Origin: Sulfurovum sp.
GTDB taxonomy: Bacteria; Campylobacterota; Campylobacteria; Campylobacterales; Sulfurovaceae
Direction: 5' to 3'
Assembly: GCA_027081395.1 (NCBI GenBank)
Contig: JALWKQ010000151.1
Span: 1-39,644, forward strand
Length of the DNA stretch: 39,644 bases
The notes below the pieces were generated by a model. The model did not search any database, was not told the DNA's origin, and saw only the letters and a program-made list of their open reading frames with translations. Positions within the stretch are counted from its first letter, which is position 1, and every line of letters starts with the position of its first letter. Position numbers and translations under genes: made by a program. Shown here one piece after another: positions 1-6,730 of the stretch.

Positions 1-1
1 C

Positions 2-847
2 GGTGAGCGGGTCGTCACTCTGGAGCATGACGGAGAAAGTGTCACCGGGGTCAAAACACCTCATGCGAGCTACAGTGCCGAGCATGTCGTCATCGCCACC
101 GGCGGCAAGGGGTATCCGATGCTCGGTACCGAAGGAGACGGATATCTGCTTGCTGAGGCTACCGGACACAAGGTCACACCCCTCTACCCTGCGATGATGC
201 CGCTCAAACTCAAAGAGAAGTGGGTCGCCAACTGCCGTGCCGACACCATCGCCAAGGTCGAGCTACGCGTTGATATGAAAAAATATAAAAAGCTGCATGC
301 CACAGGAGATCTCATCTTTACCAAAGAGGGTATCAGGGGCCCTGTAGTGCTCGACTTCTCCCGCGAGATCACACCGCTGCTTGCCAAGTATGACGAGGTG
401 CCGCTGCTTGCGAACTTCACCAAAGGGATGAACGAAGAGCAGATACGCACCCACTTTAAAAAGACGATACGCAAGTCACCCGACATCGACACCCTCGCCC
501 TTGTGCGTACCCTCCTCCCCGAGTCGCTCAGCCGTGAGCTCATTGCTCTGGCATCGTGCGATCCTGCCCTCACCCTCGCCAAACAGCAGGGCAACGCCCG
601 TGACCGCCTCATTAAGCTGCTGGTCGCCACACCACTGACGGTCAACGGTCACGACGGCTTCAAAATGGCAATGATCACCCGCGGTGGTGTACACCTCAAA
701 GAGATCGACCCCTACACCATGCAGAGCCGCCGCCTGGGCGGACTCTACTTCTGCGGTGAAGTGGTAAATCTCGATGGCCCGTGCGGCGGCTACAACCTGC
801 AGTGGTCTTTTGCAAGCGGATACCTTGCCGGGCAGCTTAAGTCCTGA
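2..847 (+). CDS. HI0933/YhiN-family flavoprotein, 5'-truncated by window edge
   Basis: The reading frame is open from the first bases of the window, so this is the C-terminal 281 residues of a longer protein. Family members are usually about 400 residues, so roughly the first third lies outside. The fragment begins in the FAD-binding region with VVIATGGKGYP, the conserved glycine-rich segment of the HI0933-like NAD(P)/FAD oxidoreductases. It ends with the second FAD-contact motif, reading GLYFCGEVVNLDGPCGGYNLQWSFASG, typical of the family. The middle part is the family's inserted substrate domain. The physiological substrate of YhiN-type proteins is not established. I am confident of the family and not of the reaction. 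The methionine at position 119 is internal, not the start. Confidence 0.9.
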   Translation, partial: GERVVTLEHDGESVTGVKTPHASYSAEHVVIATGGKGYPMLGTEGDGYLLAEATGHKVTPLYPAMMPLKLKEKWVANCRADTIAKVELRVDMKKYKKLHATGDLIFTKEGIRGPVVLDFSREITPLLAKYDEVPLLANFTKGMNEEQIRTHFKKTIRKSPDIDTLALVRTLLPESLSRELIALASCDPALTLAKQQGNARDRLIKLLVATPLTVNGHDGFKMAMITRGGVHLKEIDPYTMQSRRLGGLYFCGEVVNLDGPCGGYNLQWSFASGYLAGQLKS

Positions 848-901
848 TTTTTATGGTAAAATGCCATCCATTATTTATATAGATAAGCTAAGGATAGAAC
901 C

Positions 902-2485
902 TTGTTCAATATACAGAACTACTCCAAACAAAATATCAAAAACGACATCCTCTCAGGTGCGCTGGTCGCTGTGGCGCTGGTGCCTGAGGCGATCGCTTTT
1001 TCCTTTATCGCGGGAGTCTCTCCTGTGGTGGGGCTCTATGCTGCCTTTATTATCGGGCTGATCACAGCACTCATGGGCGGCAAGCCCGGGATGATCTCCG
1101 GTGCGACGGGCTCGGTCGCTGTGGTCTTCGTGAGTGTGGGGCTCTGGGTCAAGCAGCACTACCCGCAGCTCGATACCGAAGCACTCAGCTTTATGGTGCT
1201 CAACTACATCCTCATCATCTCCATCATCGCAGGACTGATACAGATACTTATCGGGCTTTTGAAGATGGGGAAGTTTATCCGTCTTGTCCCTCAGCCTGCG
1301 CTCTTTGGCTTCGTCAACGGTCTGGCGATCGTTATCGCACTCGCACAGCTGCCTTTCCTTGCTCCAAGCAACATGGATCAGTATGACTCATGGATCGAGA
1401 TCGTCAAGGCAAGTGGGCAGGAGAACTATGTGATGTATATCATCATCATCGCGACGATGGCGATCATGCAGTTCTTGCCCAAGATCAGCAAAGCCGTACC
1501 TGCCGGATTGGTTGCTATCGTGACGATCACGCTTATTGTACACTTCTTTCATATCGATACCAAAACTGTCGGGGATCTCGCCGATCTTTCCAATGTCTCA
1601 CTCCCCCACTTTGTCATGCCCCACTGGGAGCTGCTGACAAGCTGGGAGTCACTGGTGGTGATCTTCGGTACAGCAGTGATCGTCGCATTGGTGGGACTGA
1701 TAGAGTCTCTGCTGACGCTATCTGTACTCGATGAGATGGGCGGCAAGCGCGGATCGGGCAATCAGGAGTGTGTCGCCCTGGGTGTGGGCAATACCCTCTC
1801 AGGGCTCTTTGGCGGGATGGCAGGCTGTGCGATGATCGGTCAGTCGGTGATCAACTTCACCTCCGGCGGACTGGGACGACTCTCTTCGTTTACCGCTGCA
1901 ATCCTACTCATTACCCTTGTTGTGAGCTTCTCCCATGTGATCTCTGCGATCCCTATCGCAGTCTTGGTGGGGATCATGTTTATGGTGAGTATTGGTACTT
2001 TTGAGTTCTCTTCTCTCAAGCGTATCAAGCATATGCCGCGTTCGGACGCCTTTGTGCTTATCGTCGTGACCATCATCACCATCTTTGAAGATCTCGCCGT
2101 AGCTGTCATCGCAGGGATCATCATCTCGGCACTGGTCTTTGCATGGAAGCATGCCAAGATCTTTTCACGGACACACGTAGAGAACGGCAAAAAGATCTAT
2201 GAGCTCGAAGGCCCTCTCTTTTTCGGGTCAGTCACCTCTTTCAATGAAACGTTCGATATCGCCAATGATCCCCAAGAGGTGGTCATCGACTTCAAAAACG
2301 CCAGAGTGATGGACAGCTCCGGAGCTGAAGCGATTGACGCACTGACAGAGAAATACAAAAAAGCGGGTAAGAAGCTCACTCTCAGACACCTCTCTGAGGA
2401 TTGCAAAAAGACCCTCAAGATCGCCGGCCCTTTCTGTACCTATGAAGAGGATGATCCAACCTACAAGATCGCAGTCAACAAATAG
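902..2485 (+). CDS. SulP-family anion transporter with STAS domain
   Basis: This 527-residue inner-membrane protein has the SulP architecture. About 12-14 hydrophobic segments occupy roughly residues 15-410, starting with the signature GALVAVALVPEAIAFSFIAGVSPVVGLYAAF. A cytoplasmic STAS domain follows from about residue 430, including VMDSSGAEAIDAL, where the serine matches the phosphorylatable position of anti-sigma antagonists. SulP proteins carry sulfate, bicarbonate or other anions, usually as proton or sodium symporters. Sequence alone does not fix the substrate. For a probable sulfur-oxidising or autotrophic campylobacterote, sulfate or bicarbonate are both reasonable. The start is a TTG preceded by AAGGAT, 54 nt after the flavoprotein stop. 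The gene looks intact. Confidence 0.9.
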   Translation: MFNIQNYSKQNIKNDILSGALVAVALVPEAIAFSFIAGVSPVVGLYAAFIIGLITALMGGKPGMISGATGSVAVVFVSVGLWVKQHYPQLDTEALSFMVLNYILIISIIAGLIQILIGLLKMGKFIRLVPQPALFGFVNGLAIVIALAQLPFLAPSNMDQYDSWIEIVKASGQENYVMYIIIIATMAIMQFLPKISKAVPAGLVAIVTITLIVHFFHIDTKTVGDLADLSNVSLPHFVMPHWELLTSWESLVVIFGTAVIVALVGLIESLLTLSVLDEMGGKRGSGNQECVALGVGNTLSGLFGGMAGCAMIGQSVINFTSGGLGRLSSFTAAILLITLVVSFSHVISAIPIAVLVGIMFMVSIGTFEFSSLKRIKHMPRSDAFVLIVVTIITIFEDLAVAVIAGIIISALVFAWKHAKIFSRTHVENGKKIYELEGPLFFGSVTSFNETFDIANDPQEVVIDFKNARVMDSSGAEAIDALTEKYKKAGKKLTLRHLSEDCKKTLKIAGPFCTYEEDDPTYKIAVNK

Positions 2486-2564
2486 AGCGTTGGGGGTAAT
2501 ACTATTATGCTATGATATAGATACTACGAGATGGAGTCGCCAAGATTCCCCGAAAGGAGTATCG

Positions 2565-3251
2565 ATGTATAGAGTTGTTTTTCTGCTGCTTGTCGGATCT
2601 GCCCTGCTTTTGCAGGCGAAAGAGATAAGCTTCGAATATGCGGGGATCCCCGTCAAACACACCTACAGTAACGGACAGAGCAAGACCTTTGTCGTCAAGC
2701 GTGACATTGCGCCGGAGTGCAAGAAGGTGCCCATCACCAATGAGATGCTCTGGACAGGCAACTATGCCAACCCGAAAGTCCCGCAAAACTGTGTCTCCAG
2801 CTATCTACATACCTCAGGTAAACTTCTGCCAATTACCATCAACGAAGATGTTAAAACGGTCGGTGAACTTGAGGTGCTTGCTTTTATCAAGCAAATGCAA
2901 AAACGCGATGATATGCTATTGATTGATGCGCGCAAAGAGGAGTGGTATAACTATCGTACCATTCCCGGAGCGATCAATATCCCTTTTAATTATATCAAAA
3001 ATCATGAGGCGCATGAATTTAGGTATGAAGAGTATCTCAAAATGATGGGGGTCGAAATTGACCGTCATACCAGGTTTGATTTTAGGAACGCAAAAAATCT
3101 GCTGGTTTTCTGTAACGGACCATGGTGTTCGCAATCTATAGCATTTATAGAGTCGCTCATCGAGGAGGGATATGATCCTGAGAAAATCAAATGGTACAGA
3201 GGCGGTATGCAGAGCTGGCTGCAGGCAGGTATGACCAGCACCAGAAAGTAG
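2565..3251 (+). CDS. exported rhodanese-domain protein
   Basis: The ATG at 2565 is chosen because AAAGGAG lies 5 nt upstream and the product then starts with a clear signal peptide (MYRVVFLLLVGSALLLQAKE). The frame is open further upstream into the SulP gene, but that part reads as nonsense. The mature protein has an N-terminal stretch of about 95 residues with two well-spaced cysteines that I cannot assign. A C-terminal rhodanese fold follows: DARKEEWYNYRTIPGAINIPF, then the active-site loop LLVFCNGPWCSQS and the closing WYRGGMQSW. The catalytic Cys is the first of CNGPWC; a second Cys five residues later gives a possible redox pair. Periplasmic rhodaneses move sulfane sulfur, which would suit a sulfur-metabolising host, but the acceptor is unknown. 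Total 228 residues. Confidence 0.85.
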   Translation: MYRVVFLLLVGSALLLQAKEISFEYAGIPVKHTYSNGQSKTFVVKRDIAPECKKVPITNEMLWTGNYANPKVPQNCVSSYLHTSGKLLPITINEDVKTVGELEVLAFIKQMQKRDDMLLIDARKEEWYNYRTIPGAINIPFNYIKNHEAHEFRYEEYLKMMGVEIDRHTRFDFRNAKNLLVFCNGPWCSQSIAFIESLIEEGYDPEKIKWYRGGMQSWLQAGMTSTRK

Positions 3252-3254
3252 CCG

Positions 3255-3404
3255 CTACAGAAACATGATAGCTGCAATAAGGAGCAGAAAGGGAAGCATC
3301 GCCAGGGCATAGAGACTTTTTTGCGTCTTTAGTGCTTTGTAGATGCCCCAGAAAAAAAGTCCAACAGTAATGATAAAGAGCAACAGAAGCAGGCTGTTTG
3401 GCAT
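3255..3404 (-). CDS. small two-helix membrane protein (49 aa)
   Basis: This short frame is read on the minus strand from ATG at 3404. It encodes 49 residues, MPNSLLLLLFIITVGLFFWG followed by IYKALKTQKSLYALAMLP and a hydrophobic tail ending AAIMFL. That gives two transmembrane helices joined by a short basic loop with an Ala-Leu-Lys turn. The start codon shares one base with the stop of the gene before it (TGATG), so it is likely translationally coupled to that gene. The frame fills the gap between the convergent rhodanese gene and its partner exactly, with its TAG 3 nt from the rhodanese stop. I do not recognise the family. Coding status rests on hydrophobic pattern and coupling. Confidence 0.6.
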   Translation of the reverse strand: MPNSLLLLLFIITVGLFFWGIYKALKTQKSLYALAMLPFLLLIAAIMFL

Positions 3405-3613
3405 CACTTCTCCATCTCCTCTTTGCTCAGGCGGTCGACCATTTTGATGCTCTCCATCGCATTGGTCAGTATCTTCTTGGTAGAGCTCAGCGGCTTCATG
3501 CGCAGATTGGTCTGCTTTTTGTCAAGGCTCTCATCCATGAGGACTTCCATCACCTCTTTTTCGAGCTCCTTGATGATCTCCTGTAGTTTGCTTTCAATGA
3601 AATCAATATTCAT
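3404..3613 (-). CDS. hypothetical 69-aa helical protein
   Basis: The 69-residue product is highly charged and predicted almost wholly helical. A heptad-like section (IESKLQEIIKELEKEVMEVLMDESLDKKQ) is followed by a basic middle and a KEEMEK tail, suggesting a coiled-coil dimer or a small adaptor. It has no membrane segment, cysteine or recognised motif. It lies 16 nt downstream of mog on the same strand, with AGGAG about a dozen bases upstream of its ATG. It overlaps the following 49-residue membrane gene by one base. The three genes probably form one operon. I do not recognise the family and offer no function. Confidence 0.65.
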   Translation of the reverse strand: MNIDFIESKLQEIIKELEKEVMEVLMDESLDKKQTNLRMKPLSSTKKILTNAMESIKMVDRLSKEEMEK

Positions 3614-3629
3614 ATTATTTAGTATTCTC

Positions 3630-4163
3630 CTATTTCGCCTTGGGTCTGAAAGCTTTGATCACCTCTTCGTTGACCTCCATATAGCCGCCGCCTATCAAGT
3701 CAATACAGTATGGTACCGCAGGGAAAACCGCATCGAGACACTCACGGATCGACTTTGGTTTGCCGGGAAGGTTGATGATGAGCGAACCGTTGCAGATACC
3801 GGCTGTCTGTCTGGAGAGGATCGCAGTAGGCACATGCTGGAGACTGACCGCCCTCATCTGCTCACCAAAGCCCGGCAGCAGTTTCTGGCAGACATTTTCC
3901 GTCGCTTCGGTAGTGACATCTCTGGGTGCCGGTCCTGTACCGCCGGTTGTGACGATCAGGTCACAGTTGTGGTCTCTGGAGAGTTCGATCAGTGTCGTTT
4001 CGATGATACTCTGCTCGTCTGGAATACAGCGGTATTCATAGTCACACTCATTGAGCAGATACTCCTTCATCGTATCCATGATAGCCACACCGGAAATATC
4101 GTCGTAAATGCCCTGTGACGCTCTATCACTGGTAGTTACTACGCCAATTTTGATCTTATCCAT
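3630..4163 (-). CDS. mog: molybdopterin adenylyltransferase
   Basis: The 177-residue protein is a full-length MogA/MoaB-type enzyme that adenylylates molybdopterin before molybdate insertion. Diagnostic features are the N-terminal strand IGVVTTSDRASQGIYDD, the nucleotide/MPT loop LIVTTGGTGPAPRDVTTEAT near residues 70-90, and the C-terminal PGKPKSIRECLDAVFPAVPYC. The acidic residue of the TGP-x-x-RD loop, needed for adenylyl transfer in this fold, is present. Molybdopterin enzymes (nitrate, formate, polysulfide or periplasmic nitrate reductases) are common in respiring Campylobacterota, which fits. It is the first gene of a short minus-strand operon with two tiny genes and has its own 110-bp divergent promoter region shared with the diguanylate cyclase. 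Confidence 0.92.
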   Translation of the reverse strand: MDKIKIGVVTTSDRASQGIYDDISGVAIMDTMKEYLLNECDYEYRCIPDEQSIIETTLIELSRDHNCDLIVTTGGTGPAPRDVTTEATENVCQKLLPGFGEQMRAVSLQHVPTAILSRQTAGICNGSLIINLPGKPKSIRECLDAVFPAVPYCIDLIGGGYMEVNEEVIKAFRPKAK

Positions 4164-4247
4164 CTACTTCTCCTCTTTTCACGCTAATTTAGGAGAGATT
4201 ATATCCAATTATGCGTTAGTTATATACGATATTTAAGCTAAGACAAC

Positions 4248-4253
4248 TATAAT
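4248..4253 (+). promoter_or_regulatory. -10 box of the diguanylate cyclase gene
   Basis: A consensus TATAAT lies 30 nt before the preferred start codon within an AT-rich leader. No good -35 hexamer is visible at the usual distance, which is common in Campylobacterota sigma-70 promoters. Confidence 0.45.
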
Positions 4254-4282
4254 TAAGAACGATTCTGGGGAGAATGTCAACA

Positions 4283-5389
4283 ATGTCAAAAAATGAACAT
4301 AAAATACAACAAAAAGATAAGTCTAGATTTGTTGATACTAGTCATATAAAATATAATTATATATTAAAAGCATTTTCTATCCTTTCTATCGCCTTTACAC
4401 TTCCTTTGGGTAGCTATGCAGTATATAGGGATGACGATTTTTTAGCATCTTTACTAATAATAATATCTATATTGGCTGCAATTAACCTTTACCTTCTTTG
4501 TCAGAAGAAAATTTCATATAGTACTGCTTCCCATATATTGCTTTTTCCTGTTTTGATACTAATGCTTTATCTTGTTGCGACAGGTGGTGTAGAAAACTCA
4601 GGACATCTATGGATATACGCTACACCTGCTGTTACCCTATTTCTCTATGGATTAAGGCGAGGACTGATTATTTTAGGACTATTTGTAAGTCTAATTGCTT
4701 TCATACTTTTTAGCCCTGGAGATTTTTTTCATACGAATATCCATTATACCTTTGATTTTAAATTGAGGATTGTTTTGGTGTATATCTTAGTGAGTGCCTT
4801 GACATTAGCATATGCCTACTCTACTCAAGAAGTTTTTGATCATATGCATACCCTTACACACAAACTATCTAATATGGTAGATGAAGATCAACTGACAGGA
4901 CTTTATAATAGAAGAGGTATCCATTATTATCTAGAAAACTTTTATAAAACATGGAAAGAGAAAAATAAAAACTTTAGTATTATTTTGTGCGATATTGATT
5001 TTTTCAAGGACATTAATGATAGATTTGGTCATCAAGTTGGTGATCATGTTTTGGTTGAGATAGCCAATATTATTAAGCAGTCTATCCGAAGAACTGATCT
5101 GGCCGCACGCTGGGGCGGTGAAGAGTTTCTGATCGTTCTGCCCGGTGCAAGCCAGCGTGAAGCATACCAGGTTGCCGAAAAGATTCGTCAGAATGTCTTG
5201 AAGTTCCTATTCTGCCATCAGGGACAGGAGGTCAAGGTGAGTTTGAGTTCCGGTGTTGCCCAGATGAAGGATGCTGCTTCCATCGATGACCTTATCCGTC
5301 AGGCAGATGACTATATGTATCAGGCAAAAGCCAAAGGCAGAAATATCACGATGCCTTTCTATCTCACTGCGACACTCAACCACTTCTAA
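4283..5389 (+). CDS. membrane diguanylate cyclase (GGDEF), mosaic composition
   Basis: Six hydrophobic helices (about residues 25-180) form an integral sensor region. A linker follows, then a GGDEF domain (about residues 200-360) that makes cyclic-di-GMP from two GTP. The active site reads RWGGEEFLIVLP, so it should be catalytically competent. RRTD five residues before GGEEF is a product-inhibition (RxxD) I-site. I chose the ATG at 4283 because GGGGAG ends 10 nt before it; the ATG at 4274 is one base from that ribosome site and would add only three residues. The first ~820 nt are strongly AT-rich (18-35% G+C in sampled 60-nt blocks). From about position 5100 composition jumps to 43-65%, like neighbouring genes. 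The switch falls beside the I-site inside the catalytic domain. The gene overlaps the convergent dehydrogenase by four bases. Confidence 0.88.
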   Translation: MSKNEHKIQQKDKSRFVDTSHIKYNYILKAFSILSIAFTLPLGSYAVYRDDDFLASLLIIISILAAINLYLLCQKKISYSTASHILLFPVLILMLYLVATGGVENSGHLWIYATPAVTLFLYGLRRGLIILGLFVSLIAFILFSPGDFFHTNIHYTFDFKLRIVLVYILVSALTLAYAYSTQEVFDHMHTLTHKLSNMVDEDQLTGLYNRRGIHYYLENFYKTWKEKNKNFSIILCDIDFFKDINDRFGHQVGDHVLVEIANIIKQSIRRTDLAARWGGEEFLIVLPGASQREAYQVAEKIRQNVLKFLFCHQGQEVKVSLSSGVAQMKDAASIDDLIRQADDYMYQAKAKGRNITMPFYLTATLNHF

Positions 5390-6225
5390 CCGATTTTCAT
5401 CAGTATCCTATCGAGTGCGGAAGTACTCAGAATCCTTTTGAGATAGCCTAAAAGATAGGTTGCTTTAGTGATATAGTATCTAGGTTTTGGTTTGGGGGAA
5501 AGGAGGATGCGGTGCACCACACTGGCAACGGCATCCGCCTCTTCATTGAAGGGGACTTTCTTCCCTCCTCCCTGCAGTTTGGAGAGATACTCCTCTTTGA
5601 ATCGTGAGTGTTCAATATCGACATTTTCACGGAGTTTTCGCATCGCTGTCTCTCTAAAACGGCTGGTGATCGGTCCTGTATTTAGAAGTGAGACGGAGAT
5701 CCCGGTACCCTCGAGTTCGAGCCGCAGTGTATCGCTAAGCCCTTCGATGGCGTATTTGCTCGCATTGTAGGCACCTCTGCCAAAGAGAGAGACAAGCCCC
5801 AGTACCGAGGAGTGCTGGATGATCTTGCCGTAGCCTTGGGCTCTCATCACAGGGATGATCTGTCTGGTACACTCGTGAAGCCCAAAAACATTGGTCTCGA
5901 ACTGAACTCTAAGTACATCGGTACCTATATCCTCCAATGCCCCTGCCTGTCCATAGCCGGCATTGTTGAACCATGCATCGATCTTCCCCTCTTTTGCCAA
6001 AACTGCTTCTATCACGGCAGTGATCTCTTCGGTTTTGGTGACATCGAGCTGCATCGCATGCTCAAAACCGAGTGAACGGAGCATCTCCACATCCTCCGGT
6101 TTTCGCGCCGTAGGGTATACAGTAATGAACTTATCCTTGAGGTATTTGGCACTCTCAAGACCGATGCCCGAGGAGCATCCGGTGATGACGATGTTGGTTT
6201 TTGAAGGGTGTTTTTCAGCTTGCAA
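5386..6225 (-). CDS. short-chain dehydrogenase/reductase
   Basis: The product is a classical SDR. It has the cofactor loop NIVITGCSSGIGLESA at the N terminus, the NNAGYGQAG strand and the catalytic YxxxK in GRGAYNASKYAIEGL with its upstream Ser (HSSVLG). The tail is a basic C-terminal extension. The substrate cannot be read from sequence; similar proteins act on lipids, steroids or sugars. The frame is open up to an ATG at 6297, but that start would overlap bioV by 83 nt and add a proline/serine stretch unlike any SDR. A TTG at 6225 gives MQAEKHPSKTNIVITG, the normal spacing before the first strand, with an 11-nt overlap. I therefore prefer 6225 (279 residues). It is probably cotranscribed with bioV and the FtsH-like gene. 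Confidence 0.82.
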   Translation of the reverse strand: MQAEKHPSKTNIVITGCSSGIGLESAKYLKDKFITVYPTARKPEDVEMLRSLGFEHAMQLDVTKTEEITAVIEAVLAKEGKIDAWFNNAGYGQAGALEDIGTDVLRVQFETNVFGLHECTRQIIPVMRAQGYGKIIQHSSVLGLVSLFGRGAYNASKYAIEGLSDTLRLELEGTGISVSLLNTGPITSRFRETAMRKLRENVDIEHSRFKEEYLSKLQGGGKKVPFNEEADAVASVVHRILLSPKPKPRYYITKATYLLGYLKRILSTSALDRILMKIG

Positions 6226-6727
6226 GGAGATGTCCCGCCTTTTTGATGAGATAGGTTGTGGTAAGTTCGGAGAAGAAAGCATAGGCAGTTTCGGCATCGA
6301 TGATACGATCCTCTGCCCCTAAAAAGACTTCAATTTGTATCCCTTTTTGTTGAAGGGTATGCAGATCTTCCGCTTTCCATCGGTAATTGAGCAATGCTTC
6401 AAGGCTCTCTTTGTTACCCGGATGCAGATAGGGGGTCAGATCACGATCGGAGGGATAGGCAACATTTTGTAGAAAGGTCTGGATGTAGGCATCTTGGCCA
6501 CTCTCAAAATAACGCAGTTGTGCACGAATGAAGCTATCCTTTTGGTTTTGGAAAAAAGCCGGCGAGATCAGAATGAGCCTGTCGATACGGTGAGAACTTT
6601 GCAGCGCATACTCCAAAGCCTGCTGCGCACCATAGCTGAATCCGGCTACCGTTGTCTCCGTACCCGGAAGTATCTCTTTGAAAAGCTGCTCCTCACCACG
6701 GAGGGAAAACCCGTTGAAGTATTGCAT
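6215..6727 (-). CDS. bioV: pimeloyl-ACP methyl ester esterase, BioV type
   Basis: This 170-residue alpha/beta hydrolase has the nucleophile elbow VAGFSYGAQQALEYA, an Asp in VFLGAEDRIID and a C-terminal His in KKAGHLLAS, a complete Ser-Asp-His triad in a very compact fold. Length, the opening MQYFNGFSLRGEEQLFKE and the segment LLNYRWKAEDL followed by GIQIEVFLGAEDRI match my memory of Helicobacter pylori BioV. That enzyme cleaves the methyl ester of pimeloyl-ACP to end the BioC-initiated branch of biotin synthesis. It replaces BioH in this phylum. Here it sits 3 nt after the FtsH-like gene and overlaps the SDR, not with other biotin genes. The family call is fairly firm; the exact substrate is inferred. 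Confidence 0.78.
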   Translation of the reverse strand: MQYFNGFSLRGEEQLFKEILPGTETTVAGFSYGAQQALEYALQSSHRIDRLILISPAFFQNQKDSFIRAQLRYFESGQDAYIQTFLQNVAYPSDRDLTPYLHPGNKESLEALLNYRWKAEDLHTLQQKGIQIEVFLGAEDRIIDAETAYAFFSELTTTYLIKKAGHLLAS

Positions 6728-6730
6728 CGG

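Noticed and set aside
2442-2564. Longer N terminus of the rhodanese protein
   Set aside because: It overlaps the SulP gene, has no signal peptide at its start and the ATG at 2565 has an ideal ribosome site and secretion signal.
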